Of a stretch of 56,793 bases of DNA, positions 25,264-33,254 are shown piece by piece (position 1 is the stretch's first letter; each line of letters opens with the position of its first letter). Below the pieces are notes generated by a model, which was given only the letters and a program-made list of their open reading frames with translations, was not told the origin of the DNA and searched no databases. Both the position numbers and the translations under genes were made by a program. Source of the stretch: an uncultured Eubacteriales bacterium (GTDB lineage: Bacteria > Bacillota > Clostridia > Christensenellales > Aristaeellaceae); the NCBI GenBank assembly GCA_902790495.1, contig CADASK010000027.1, forward strand, positions 1 to 56,793, read 5' to 3'.

Positions 25264-25404
25264 ATGAAGAATGTCCTGCTGACCCTGCTGGCCCTGGTGC
25301 TCCTCGCCGGCTTCGCCCTCGCCGTTCCCAGCGGCGACATCAGCGACAGCGCGATGGAAATGTATGAGGAAACCGAGGAAAACGACGAGTTCGATTTTCT
25401 CTAA
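25264..25404 (+). CDS. Small secreted acidic peptide
   Basis: 46 codons: MKNVLLTLLALVLLAGFALA is a full signal peptide, then VPSGDISDSAMEMYEETEENDEFDFL split only by its predicted cleavage. The mature part of about 26 residues has nine Glu/Asp and no Cys. GGAGG lies nine bases before the ATG, inside the end of the glycosyltransferase gene. No family recognised. Real translation is likely from the signal sequence plus ribosome site, but not proven. Confidence 0.6.
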   Translation: MKNVLLTLLALVLLAGFALAVPSGDISDSAMEMYEETEENDEFDFL

Positions 25405-25450
25405 ATAGAAAAATGTTTGCCCAAACGAAAGCTCACAATCCAGGCTGCGG

Positions 25451-25508
25451 GCGAAGGCTTGCAAAGGGCGATCGCAAAGCCCTTTGCCCGCGCCCGCAGA
25501 CGCGGAAC
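25451..25508 (-). repeat. Family A repeat, copy 9
   Basis: Reverse orientation. Stem I CCGCGTC/GGCGCGG (one wobble); stem II GCAAAGGGC/GCCCTTTGC; tail AAGCCTTCGC. Confidence 0.9.
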
Positions 25509-25556
25509 CCCATGCCGTGGAACGCAGTTCAAATTATTAGTAAGGATGTGACCCTT

Positions 25557-26528
25557 ATGCTGAAGCGCATGCTTGTGCTGCTCACCCTTCTGGCAGTCTG
25601 CCTCACCTCCCTCGCCGAAGGCGACCTCGAAATCACCGACACCGTCGTCACCGAGGACGCCGCGGCAGAGAGTATCTATGCTCCCCTTCCCATCGACTTC
25701 ACCCCCGGCCCCGCGCCGGACGAGAGTGCCTACACCGAAAACGGCTACGACGACGGCAGCCTCCGCGTCACGGTCGAGAAGGTGCAGACCGAGAAGGCCA
25801 TCTACAACGTGGCCCGGGTGAAGATCAGCGATCCCAGCCAGTTCCGCACGGCGGTGACGCCCCGCGGCCGCACCAACAAGATCTCCGCCCTGGCGGAGAA
25901 CGCCAACGCGGTGGTGGCCATTGGCGGCGAATACTTCGCCACGGACGACGGCGGCTACATCGTGCGCATGGGCGAGGTGCAGGCGGACAGCAAGAAGAAG
26001 GCCCGCAAGAGCCCCTATGAGACCCGCGACCTGCTGGCCATCGACGAGAACGGCGACCTGCACATCCTGCTGCGCAAGCGCAACGGCAAGCCCAACAACA
26101 AGAGCATCAACCCGGACTTCACCGATCAGCTGCGGGCGCTGACCGAGGCGCACACGCTGGTGAACGTGTTCGACTTCGGCCCGGCCCTGGTCATCGACGG
26201 CGTGAAGCAGGAGCAGCCGGAGAAGTATTCCTTCAACCTGGACGGCAGGGAGCCCCGCTGCGCCATCGGCCAGACCGGCCCGCTGGAATACGCCCTGGTG
26301 GTGGTGGACACCGTGAAGCACCACGACCGCTCCGGCAAGGAGGGCGCGACCTACGACGATCTGGCGCAGTTCATGGCGGATCTGGGCTGCCAGCAGGCCT
26401 ACAACCTGGACGGCGGCAACAGCGCGCTGATGGTCTTCCACGGCGCGAACTATTCCGACAAGACCGTCAAGGAGGAGCGCTCGGTCTCCGACATCATCTA
26501 CTTTGCCACGTTGGTTGGGCAAGAATAA
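25557..26528 (+). CDS. Exported phosphodiester glycosidase (NAGPA / DUF2233 family)
   Basis: 323 residues: signal peptide MLKRMLVLLTLLAVCLTSLA, then the NAGPA domain (about 70-320) with AIGGEYFATDDGG near 120, DFGPALVIDG near 210 and the signature YNLDGGNSALMVF near 283. The family includes the enzyme that uncovers mannose-6-phosphate; bacterial members act on exopolysaccharide or glycan phosphodiesters outside the cell. The open frame extends 48 codons upstream into a family A repeat; the ATG directly before the signal peptide is used. Confidence 0.88.
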   Translation: MLKRMLVLLTLLAVCLTSLAEGDLEITDTVVTEDAAAESIYAPLPIDFTPGPAPDESAYTENGYDDGSLRVTVEKVQTEKAIYNVARVKISDPSQFRTAVTPRGRTNKISALAENANAVVAIGGEYFATDDGGYIVRMGEVQADSKKKARKSPYETRDLLAIDENGDLHILLRKRNGKPNNKSINPDFTDQLRALTEAHTLVNVFDFGPALVIDGVKQEQPEKYSFNLDGREPRCAIGQTGPLEYALVVVDTVKHHDRSGKEGATYDDLAQFMADLGCQQAYNLDGGNSALMVFHGANYSDKTVKEERSVSDIIYFATLVGQE

Positions 26529-26558
26529 AGAGCAATTCCTTCGGAAAGGCTGAAGCTC

Positions 26559-27503
26559 ATGACCTTATTGACCCTGTTCGGTATCCCTCTCACCCGCTAT
26601 GGCGCGCTCTGCGCCCTGGCGATGCTGGCGAGCCTGTGCGTCACGGGCCTCGTGATGGCGCGGCGCGGCATCCGCTACGGCGCGTTCATCCGCCTGGCGC
26701 TGTGCGTGCTCCCGTGCAGCTGGCTGATGTCCCGGCTGATCTGGGCGGCGCAGGACACGATCTCCGCCGTCATCGGCCTGTACATGGACATCGACAGCGG
26801 CTTTGACCCGCTGGACATCCTGCGCTTCTGGCACGGCGGCTACTCACTGATGGGCGCGGTGATCGGCGCGATCCTCGGCGCGAAGCTCGCGGAGGGCCTC
26901 ACCCGCAGTCCGAAGGGCAGCCTGCGCGAGTGCCTCGCCGTGGGCCTGCCCGCGGCCATCCTCGTGGAGCGGCTGGCCGAGTACGGCACCGCCCTGGGCC
27001 TGGGCCGCACGGTGACCGCCGCGTGGCTGGCAAACCTGCCCATCTGCCCCGTGATCGACGGCGACCCGGTGCACCCGGTGTACCTCTACGAGGCCTTCGC
27101 GGCGCTGGTGATCCTGGCGCTGATGATCTTCTGGGCCGTGAAGAAGAAGCCGCTGATGAAGCGCTTCCTGCTGACCTTCGGCCTGACGCAGGTGGTGCTG
27201 GAGTCCCTGCGGGCGGACGGGCACATGGTGCAGCACTTTGTGCACGTGCAGCAGGTGATTGCCATCGTGTTCGCGGTGTGCGCCCTGATCGGCTGGAGCC
27301 GCCAGGCGCTGGCCCAGCCCGGACGGCACACGGCCGTCACCATCGGCTGGATCCTGACGGTGGCCGCCATCGCGGCGGGCGTGTGGGCCGAGTTCGGCGT
27401 GGATCGCTGGGGACGCCCCCTGCTGGCCTACGGCATCATGGTAGTCAGCATGGTGGTGATCGCCGTGGTCGCCGCGGATTTTGCCAGGATGGCGGAAAGG
27501 TAA
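26559..27503 (+). CDS. Lgt-like prolipoprotein diacylglyceryl transferase homologue, active site altered
   Basis: 314 residues, about seven membrane helices. It follows the Lgt pattern (YGALCALAML; HGGYSLMGAVIGAILGA; LVERLAEYGTALGLG; HPVYLYEA; HMVQHFVHVQQVI). In E. coli Lgt the loop SFHGG holds essential His103 and GRIGNFING holds Arg143 and Asn146; here these read SLMGA and VERLAEYG, so the His and Asn are absent. It may be a diverged or inactive paralogue, or the family uses other residues in this lineage. Located 30 bp after the NAGPA gene. Confidence 0.72.
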   Translation: MTLLTLFGIPLTRYGALCALAMLASLCVTGLVMARRGIRYGAFIRLALCVLPCSWLMSRLIWAAQDTISAVIGLYMDIDSGFDPLDILRFWHGGYSLMGAVIGAILGAKLAEGLTRSPKGSLRECLAVGLPAAILVERLAEYGTALGLGRTVTAAWLANLPICPVIDGDPVHPVYLYEAFAALVILALMIFWAVKKKPLMKRFLLTFGLTQVVLESLRADGHMVQHFVHVQQVIAIVFAVCALIGWSRQALAQPGRHTAVTIGWILTVAAIAAGVWAEFGVDRWGRPLLAYGIMVVSMVVIAVVAADFARMAER

Positions 27504-27541
27504 TAGCGGCTTTTCCAACAGATCCCTTTCAAAGGATGCGG

Positions 27542-27599
27542 CCCGAAGAGTCCAGAGGCGATCGGAAAGCCTCTGGTCGCCGCCCGCAGGCGGCGAAAT
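27542..27599 (-). repeat. Family A repeat, copy 10
   Basis: Reverse orientation. Stem I CGCCGCC/GGCGGCG; stem II CCAGAGGC/GCCTCTGG around TTTCCGATC; tail ACTCTTCGGG. Confidence 0.9.
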
Positions 27600-27621
27600 T
27601 TCTAAATAGTATGCAATGAGG

Positions 27622-27719
27622 ATTCCGCGCCTGCGGGCGCGGGCAGGGGGCTTTGCGATCGGTCCGGGGCTGCCGCCCGCTCTCCGCTGAAAACTCCATA
27701 ACATGGAGTTTTCCGGGCG
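27622..27719 (+). repeat. Family A repeat, composite copy 11, 3' truncated
   Basis: Stem I CCGCGCC/GGCGCGG and GCAGGGGGCTTTGCGATCG, then the inserted block (GGTCCGGGGCTGCCGCCCGC) with hairpin GAAAACTCCAT-AAC-ATGGAGTTTTC. The closing strand of stem II is lost; only a remnant CCCCCTGC follows at about 27724. Confidence 0.85.
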
Positions 27720-27750
27720 AAATCCCCCTGCAAAGGAGTCATCAATTCCT

Positions 27751-27963
27751 ATGGATCATGAAAAGATCAAGCGCATCAACGAGCTGGCGAAAAAGCAGCG
27801 CACCACCGGCCTGACCCCTGCCGAGGTCGAGGAGCAGAAGGCCCTCCGCCAGGAGTACCTGGCTGACTTCCGCAAGGGCATGGAGGCCATGCTCGAGGGC
27901 GTGGTCATCAAGCGCCCGGACGGCACCATGGAAAAGCTGAAAAAGAAGAGCGAGATGCACTGA
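27751..27963 (+). CDS. DUF896 (YnzC-like) protein
   Basis: 70 residues. The DUF896 signature is complete: KIKRINELAKKQRTTGLTPA near 5-24 followed by EEQKALRQEYLADFRKGMEA. Small two-helix cytoplasmic proteins found across Firmicutes; function unknown (Bacillus YnzC belongs to an SOS-induced operon). AAAGGAG is 11 bases upstream of the ATG. Confidence 0.92.
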   Translation: MDHEKIKRINELAKKQRTTGLTPAEVEEQKALRQEYLADFRKGMEAMLEGVVIKRPDGTMEKLKKKSEMH

Positions 27964-28000
27964 GGGGCGCGGAAAAGCGCTGCCTTGGGCGTCATACAGC

Positions 28001-28028
28001 TTGACACGATTGGAAGATACTGTATAAT
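28001..28028 (+). promoter_or_regulatory. Promoter of a short transcript
   Basis: TTGACA (28001-28006), 16 bp, TATAAT (28023-28028): both hexamers are consensus. It drives only about 85 bp before a terminator. Confidence 0.8.
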
Positions 28029-28034
28029 GGGTCT

Positions 28035-28120
28035 GGAGAAATCAAGCCCGTTTTTTTGATGAATAGGGGTGAATCTATGAACAGGCCCGTGCCCCCGATG
28101 AAGGGACGCGGGCCTTTTGC
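28035..28120 (+). ncRNA. Candidate small RNA or attenuated leader
   Basis: Bounded by a consensus promoter and an intrinsic terminator. It contains a ribosome site AGGGGTG and an ATG at 28077, so it could also be a leader whose short peptide (MNRPVPPMKGRGPF...) is translated through the terminator hairpin, giving attenuation of the downstream gene. A second promoter lies 90 bp further on. No match to a known RNA family recognised. In 27964-28283 nothing else is seen. Confidence 0.5.
28083..28118 (+). terminator. Terminator/attenuator of the short transcript
   Basis: AGGCCCG (28083-28089) pairs with CGGGCCT (28109-28115), followed by TTTT. Confidence 0.65.
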
Positions 28121-28209
28121 AAACCGTCTTTTCGGCCGGAAAGCGCGCTTGAACGGGTCGAATGAGGCGCAATCTTCGGAAAAACCTGTCAAAATGGCCG
28201 CGGCGCGCC

Positions 28210-28238
28210 TTGACGGGCTTTGTCAAAACAGGTATAAT
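28210..28238 (+). promoter_or_regulatory. Promoter upstream of the small membrane protein and secDF
   Basis: TTGACG (28210-28215), 17 bp, TATAAT (28233-28238). Confidence 0.75.
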
Positions 28239-28283
28239 TCCATTCTGTGCGCAATGAAAAGACATCAGGAAGGAGGGATCCCG

Positions 28284-28619
28284 TTGAGACTGCTCAGACG
28301 TTTGGCGACGCTGGCGGCCCTGACGGCCCTCCTGCTGATCGCTTGGCACGGCCTGGTGCGCGGCCCGGACGCGGTGGAAAGCCCTCCGCCTGCCGCCGCG
28401 CGGGAGACCGCCGTCACCCTCACCAGCCCGGCGGAGCCTCTGCCCGCGGTATCCGCGGAGGCGGCGCGGCCTGGGCGCGAGAGCGGACAGATGCCGTCGG
28501 ATCGGCAGCTGACGCCTGTGCGTCCGCAGGAAGCGGATGCCAGCGGCTATGTCATCACGGGGCGCACGTGGGCGGATACGGTGTATGCGGCGTGTCCGCC
28601 GGAAGGGTTTTTCGGATAG
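28284..28619 (+). CDS. Small membrane-anchored protein of unknown function
   Basis: 111 residues from a TTG start that has AGGAGGG seven bases ahead. An N-terminal basic stretch (LRLLRR) and one membrane helix (LATLAALTALLLIAWHGLV), then a Pro/Ala/Glu-rich outside segment ending in a Gly/Tyr/Thr patch (ASGYVITGRTWADTVYAACP). No family recognised. The same frame is open back to 28056, but a promoter and a terminator lie in that stretch. It precedes secD by 190 bp with a repeat between. Confidence 0.55.
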   Translation: MRLLRRLATLAALTALLLIAWHGLVRGPDAVESPPPAAARETAVTLTSPAEPLPAVSAEAARPGRESGQMPSDRQLTPVRPQEADASGYVITGRTWADTVYAACPPEGFFG

Positions 28620-28685
28620 GGACAGCCTGTCCGAACCTGTTTCATCAGATACTTTTCCACGATAAAAATGCTGGCTGGCATCGTG

Positions 28686-28743
28686 GTTCCGCGCCTGCGG
28701 GCGCGGGCAAGGGGCTTTGCGATCGCCCCTTGCAACCCTTCGC
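28686..28743 (+). repeat. Family A repeat, copy 12
   Basis: Stem I CCGCGCC/GGCGCGG; stem II GCAAGGGGC/GCCCCTTGC around TTTGCGATC; tail AACCCTTCGC. This stem II version is unique in the window and fully paired. Confidence 0.92.
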
Positions 28744-28809
28744 GCTTCGCCGAAAGATAGCATTTTTATCAAAGGATGGTATGAATCATAACGAGAGGAA
28801 GATTGTGCT

Positions 28810-30132
28810 ATGGCGAAAAACAATCGCAGGCGCGGCAGCAAGACCCGTTCCATCGTCGCGCTCTGCATCCTGCTGGCGCTCACCCTGTTCGTGGGCATCG
28901 TCGGCGTGAACGGCCTGCGCTGGGGCGACCGCGGCATCTGGCGGCTGCTGCCCTGGCTCCCCACCACCAACGCGGAGAACTGGCCTGAGTCTCTGGCCCT
29001 GGGCCTGGACCTGCGCGGCGGCGTCTACGTGGAATACTCCGCTGAGCAGCCCGACGACATCGAGGGCAGCTTCAGCCAGCTGATGGCGAACACCGTGTCC
29101 GTCATCACCCAGCGCCTGACCGACAAGGGCTATCCCGAGGCCACGGTGCAGGAGATCAACAACGGCACCGGCATCCGCGTGGAGGTCCCGGACGTGAGCG
29201 ATCCCCAGGAGCTGCTGGACCTGATCGGCAGCCCGGCTGAGCTGAGCTTCCGTGATCCCAACGGCAACGAGTTCATGACCGGCAAGGACGTGCAGACCGC
29301 CCAGCCCGCCTACCAGGACGGCGAATACGTGGTGGCCTTCACCCTGACCAGTGAGGGCGCGAAGGTCTTCGCCGAGATGACCGCCGCCAACATCGGCCGC
29401 TCCATCGCCATCTACCTGGACGGCGAGCAGCTGATCGCCCCCACCGTGCAGAGCGCCATCACCGGCGGCTCCGGCATCATCAACGGCATGGGCAGCCAGG
29501 AGCGCGCGACCACCATCGCTGCCCAGATCCAGTCCGGCGCCCTGCCCCTGGTGCTGACCCAGCAGAAGGTGGACACCGTGTCCGCCACCCTGGGCGACAC
29601 CGCCCTGTCCACCTCCGTGCGCGCCGCCATGATCGGCATCGTGCTGATCATGCTGCTGCTCATCTTCCGCTACCGCCTCAACGGCGTGGTGGCCTCCTGG
29701 GCGCTGTGCATCTACATCATCGGCGTGTTCTTCTTCCTGGCCGTGATCCCCGGCATCCAGCTGACCCTGCCCGGCCTGGCCGGCATCGTGCTGGGCATCG
29801 GCATGGCTGTGGACGCCAACGTCATCATCTACGAGCGCTTCAATGAGGAGCTCCGCGCGGGCCGTCCCGTGAAGGCTGCCGTGCGCGCCGGCTTCTCCAA
29901 CGCGCTCTCCGCCATCATCGACGCCAACGTGACCACCATCATCGCCGGCATCGTGCTGCTGTTCTTCGGCACCGGCTCTGTGCAGGGCTTCGCCAAGACG
30001 CTGCTGCTGGGCGTGGTCATCTCCATGATCTCCGCCATCCTGATCACCCGCTTCCTGATGAACAGCTTCGTCGGCGCGGGCGCCACCAACCCCAAGCTCT
30101 ACTGCAATGTGAAGGGAGATGAGCAGAAATGA
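28810..30132 (+). CDS. secD: Protein translocase subunit SecD
   Basis: 440 residues. First membrane helix near 15-35, then an extracytoplasmic region starting with the family mark LGLDLRGGVYVEY near 64, and five helices from about 265. The C-terminal core has GIGMAVDANVIIYERFNEE near 335, typical of SecD. Works with SecF in the proton-driven late stage of Sec export. The short extracytoplasmic region is normal for Firmicutes. The stop overlaps the secF start (ATGA). Confidence 0.97.
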   Translation: MAKNNRRRGSKTRSIVALCILLALTLFVGIVGVNGLRWGDRGIWRLLPWLPTTNAENWPESLALGLDLRGGVYVEYSAEQPDDIEGSFSQLMANTVSVITQRLTDKGYPEATVQEINNGTGIRVEVPDVSDPQELLDLIGSPAELSFRDPNGNEFMTGKDVQTAQPAYQDGEYVVAFTLTSEGAKVFAEMTAANIGRSIAIYLDGEQLIAPTVQSAITGGSGIINGMGSQERATTIAAQIQSGALPLVLTQQKVDTVSATLGDTALSTSVRAAMIGIVLIMLLLIFRYRLNGVVASWALCIYIIGVFFFLAVIPGIQLTLPGLAGIVLGIGMAVDANVIIYERFNEELRAGRPVKAAVRAGFSNALSAIIDANVTTIIAGIVLLFFGTGSVQGFAKTLLLGVVISMISAILITRFLMNSFVGAGATNPKLYCNVKGDEQK

Positions 30133-31037
30133 CCATCAAGAACCGTTCCAAAATCTGCCTCATCGTTTCCTGCTGCATCATGATCCTGGCGCTGCTGCTG
30201 AGCATCTTCGGCCTGGGCATCAACCTCGGCATCGACTTCGCGGGCGGCATGTCCATGCAGTACAACATGGGCCAGACCGTGACCCAGACCGATGTGGAGG
30301 CCGTGCTCAAGGACATGGGCATCGACGCCAACGTGACCGTGCAGGGCGAGAACAAGGACGAGGTCAACATCCGCATCAAGGACATCGGCCTGGAGGACAC
30401 CCAGACCGTGCAGAAGACCTTTGTGGAGAAGATCGCCGAGAAGTATCCGAACGTGAGCCAGTCCGGCGACGTCAACTACGTCGGCCCCGTGGCCGGCCGC
30501 ACCCTGGTCAGCAACGCGATCTGGTCCGTGGTCATCGCCTCCGCGCTGATGCTGGTCTACATCGCCATCCGCTTTGACCTGAACTCCGGCATCGCGGCCG
30601 TGCTCGGCCTGGTGCACGACGTGCTGATCATGCTCAGCTTCATGGTGCTGCTGCGCAGCTTCATCCAGATGAACTCCACGTTCATCGCGGCCATGCTGAC
30701 CATCGTCGGCTACTCCATCAACAACACCATCGTGATCTTCGACCGCATCCGCGAGAATGCGAAGAAGAACCCGTCCCTGGCCAAGGAGGAGGTTGTCAAC
30801 CGCTCCGTGAAGGAATGCCTGGGCCGCACGGTCAACACGACCCTGACCACCCTGATCACCATGGTCTGCCTGTACATCCTCGGCGTGGCCTCCATCAAGG
30901 AGTTCGCCCTGCCGATCATCATCGGCATTCTGTCCGGTGTGTACAGCGCCAACATGATCAACGGTTATGTGTGGGCTTTCCTGGAGGAGAAGCGCGCCGC
31001 GCGCAAGAGCGCCAAGAAGGCGGTCAAGGCTGCCTGA
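30129..31037 (+). CDS. secF: Protein translocase subunit SecF
   Basis: 302 residues, six helices. Signature GINLGIDFAGG near 32 and VGYSINNTIVIFDRIREN near 195 identify SecF. Pairs with SecD; the four-base overlap gives coupled translation. C-terminus is Lys/Arg/Ala-rich and cytoplasmic. A strong terminator follows. Confidence 0.97.
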   Translation: MTIKNRSKICLIVSCCIMILALLLSIFGLGINLGIDFAGGMSMQYNMGQTVTQTDVEAVLKDMGIDANVTVQGENKDEVNIRIKDIGLEDTQTVQKTFVEKIAEKYPNVSQSGDVNYVGPVAGRTLVSNAIWSVVIASALMLVYIAIRFDLNSGIAAVLGLVHDVLIMLSFMVLLRSFIQMNSTFIAAMLTIVGYSINNTIVIFDRIRENAKKNPSLAKEEVVNRSVKECLGRTVNTTLTTLITMVCLYILGVASIKEFALPIIIGILSGVYSANMINGYVWAFLEEKRAARKSAKKAVKAA

Positions 31038-31059
31038 TCAGCGCCTCATCCCTGAGGAA

Positions 31060-31106
31060 AACAGCAGCCCCGAGCAGAACGATCAGTTCTGCCCGGGGCT
31101 GTTTTC
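31060..31106 (+). terminator. secDF terminator
   Basis: GCAGAAC (31074-31080) and GTTCTGC (31085-31091) form the tip of a long stem continued by AACAGCAGCCCCG/CGGGGCTGTT, then TTTC. Confidence 0.85.
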
Positions 31107-31158
31107 ATTGTATGAAAACCTTTGGTTGTCTATGCGATAAGTAGCCTAAAGAGGCGAT

Positions 31159-31283
31159 GCGAAGGGGTCCCGGGGGCTCGGAGCGCCTGGAAAACGCCAT
31201 GTTATGGCGTTTTCAGCGGAGAGCGGGCGGCAGCCCCGGACCGATCGCAAAGCCCCCGGGTCGCCGCCGGCAGGCGGCGAAAT
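31159..31283 (-). repeat. Family A repeat, composite copy 13
   Basis: Reverse orientation. Stem I CGCCGCC-TGCC-GGCGGCG; stem II CCCGGGGGC/GCCCCCGGG closing over the inserted block; hairpin GAAAACGCCAT-AAC-ATGGCGTTTTC; tail ACCCCTTCGC. The 3' end nearly touches the AGCS stop codon. Confidence 0.9.
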
Positions 31284-31285
31284 CG

Positions 31286-32791
31286 TCAGTCTTTCCTGGC
31301 TTCCTGCTCCTTCTGAATCTCCGGAATCGCGGAATACATCGGCTTCAGACTAGGCTGACTGCCGGAGATGATCCGGTCGCTGTAGTTCTTCGTGATCTTC
31401 ACCACCAGCCCGCTCAGACACACCACGCCGATCAGGTTCGGGATGGCCATCAGGCCGTTGAAGGTGTCGCTCAGGTCGATGGCCAGGGAGACGTCCATCG
31501 TGGCGCTGACCGCGACCATGCCGATGAAGAGCACCTTGTAGACGATGGTGGACTTGGTGCCGAAAAGGTACTCCCAGGCCTTGGAGCCGTAGAAGCTCCA
31601 GCCGAGGATGGTGGTGAAGGCGAACAGGCACACGGCCACCGCCAGGAAGATGCCGCCGAAGGTGCCGAAGCTCTTCGTGAAGGCCTCGGTGGCCAGGCCC
31701 AGCTTGCTGGCGCCGGAGATAGACGCGCCTGTCTCCAGATCCACTACGCCGGTGGTGAGGATCACCAGGGCCGTGCAGGTGCACACGATGATGGTGTCCG
31801 CGAAGACCTCAAAGATGCCCCAGAGGCCCTGCACCACGGGCTCCTTCACGTTGGAAGCGGAGTGCACCATCACCGAGGAGCCGAGGCCGGCCTCGTTGGA
31901 GAACACGCCGCGCTTGAAGCCCCAGGTCATGGCCTGGGCGATGACCGCGCCGCCCACGCCGCCGGCGGCCGACTTGAAGTTGAACGCGCCCTTGAAGATG
32001 GCCGCAAAGGCGGCGGGCACCTTCGTGATGTTCATGAGGATGATGATCAGCGAGCCGATGACGAAGAACACCGCCATGAAGGGCACGATGCGCTCGTTGG
32101 TGGTGGCGATGCGCCGCAGGCCGCCGATGATGACCAAGGCCAGCAGCACGATGAGCACGATGCCCGTCACCAGGTTGACCGTGGAGGCCTGCGCGGGCAC
32201 CAGGGTGTTGATGCTCTCGGTGATGGAGGCGACCTGGCCCATGTTGCCGATGCCGAAGGAGGCGAACACCGCGAAGAAGGAGAACAGCACCGCCAGCACC
32301 GGGCCGACGGCCTTGCCGTACTTCATGCGGCCCACGCCGTCCTTGAGGTAGTACATCGCGCCGCCGCTCCACTCGCCCTTCTGGTTCCGGCGGCGGAAGT
32401 AGATGCCCAGCACGTTCTCGGAATAGTTGGTCATCATGCCGACGACGGCGGCCAGCCACATCCAGAACACCGCGCCCGGGCCGCCCATGGTGATGGCGTA
32501 GGCCACGCCCGCGATGTTGCCCGTGCCGATGGTGGCGGACAGGGCCGTGCACAGGGCCTGGAACTGGGAGATGGCGTGCTGGTCGTGGCTGTGGCGGATG
32601 CCCTTCTCCTTGCGGAACAGGCCGCCGATGGTGTTCTTCCACATGTGGCCGAAGCGGCGGAACTGGAAGAAGCGGGTCAGCACCGTCATCAGGATGCCCG
32701 TGCCGATGAGGAGGGTCAGGGCCGGGACGCCCCAGACGACGTCGTTGACGGCGGTGTTGAGGGAGGCGAGGGTCTGTGTGAAGCTGTTCAT
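31286..32791 (-). CDS. Sodium:alanine/glycine symporter (AGCS family)
   Basis: 501 residues, about 11 helices. AGCS signatures: ALSATIGTGNIAGVAYAITMGGPG (in two parts near 88-111), SENVLGIYFRRRN near 128, KRGVFSNEAGLGSS near 298. Imports glycine or alanine with sodium. A tandem glycine riboswitch on the same strand 280-450 bp upstream predicts glycine as the cargo or as the signal. The start MNSFTQT has AAAGGTT about nine bases ahead. The upstream open frame is repeat-derived and not coding. Confidence 0.95.
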   Translation of the reverse strand: MNSFTQTLASLNTAVNDVVWGVPALTLLIGTGILMTVLTRFFQFRRFGHMWKNTIGGLFRKEKGIRHSHDQHAISQFQALCTALSATIGTGNIAGVAYAITMGGPGAVFWMWLAAVVGMMTNYSENVLGIYFRRRNQKGEWSGGAMYYLKDGVGRMKYGKAVGPVLAVLFSFFAVFASFGIGNMGQVASITESINTLVPAQASTVNLVTGIVLIVLLALVIIGGLRRIATTNERIVPFMAVFFVIGSLIIILMNITKVPAAFAAIFKGAFNFKSAAGGVGGAVIAQAMTWGFKRGVFSNEAGLGSSVMVHSASNVKEPVVQGLWGIFEVFADTIIVCTCTALVILTTGVVDLETGASISGASKLGLATEAFTKSFGTFGGIFLAVAVCLFAFTTILGWSFYGSKAWEYLFGTKSTIVYKVLFIGMVAVSATMDVSLAIDLSDTFNGLMAIPNLIGVVCLSGLVVKITKNYSDRIISGSQPSLKPMYSAIPEIQKEQEARKD

Positions 32792-32837
32792 AGTTCTACC
32801 AACCTTTCGTAGATGTTCTTTTCCATCGGCAGCAGGG

Positions 32838-32960
32838 GTTCCGCGCCTGCGAGCGCGGGCAAAGGGCTTTGCGATCGGTCCGGGGCTGCCGCCCGCTCTC
32901 TGCTGAAAACGCCATAACATGGCGTTTTCCAGGCGCTCCGAGCCCTTTGCAAACCTTCGC
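32838..32960 (+). repeat. Family A repeat, composite copy 14, inside the riboswitch leader
   Basis: Stem I CCGCGCC/GAGCGCGG (one mismatch); stem II GCAAAGGGC/GCCCTTTGC closing over the inserted block; hairpin GAAAACGCCAT/ATGGCGTTTTC; tail AAACCTTCGC. Lies between the riboswitch terminator and the AGCS start codon. Confidence 0.9.
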
Positions 32961-32999
32961 AGTCCTTTTTTTGTAGACAATGACTACCGGGCTAAAATG

Positions 33000-33030
33000 G
33001 AAAAAAACAAGATTCCGCCGAAGCGGAATC
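33000..33030 (-). terminator. Riboswitch expression-platform terminator
   Basis: GATTCCGC-TTCG-GCGGAATC on the minus strand, followed by TTGTTTTTTT. A very stable tetraloop stem directly after the glycine aptamers. Confidence 0.85.
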
Positions 33031-33078
33031 CTCAGGTCGTTCAGAGGGCGCGAAACAGACGGGGAACCTGCGCGTCCG

Positions 33079-33243
33079 ACTCTGTCCTTTTGCCTGAGAG
33101 ATTCACCGGCTCGCCGGCTTTGCACCTTCGGCACCCGATGCGGGATCGGGCTTCTCCAGAGTGTCATCCACGCACAGTCTGCGCACCTGAGAGTTTCGCT
33201 CCTTCGGTCACCCCGCAAGCGGGGTGTTTCCTGCGCGCTTCCA
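33079..33243 (-). promoter_or_regulatory. Tandem glycine riboswitch
   Basis: The minus strand carries two aptamers. The distal one has GAATCTCTCAGGCAAAAGG and CCGAAGGTGCAAAGCC, hallmarks of the second glycine aptamer; the proximal one has GGAGCGAAACTCTCAGG and GACCGAAGG. Followed by an intrinsic terminator and then the AGCS symporter gene. Binding of glycine should switch read-through; a symporter would normally be an off- or on-target depending on whether it imports or exports, which sequence alone does not settle. Confidence 0.93.
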
Positions 33244-33254
33244 ATGACAGCCTT

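Noticed and set aside
28056-28619. One 187-residue protein covering the whole open frame
   Set aside because: A consensus promoter, a terminator and a second promoter interrupt the first half; the TTG at 28284 with AGGAGGG marks a better start just before the membrane helix.
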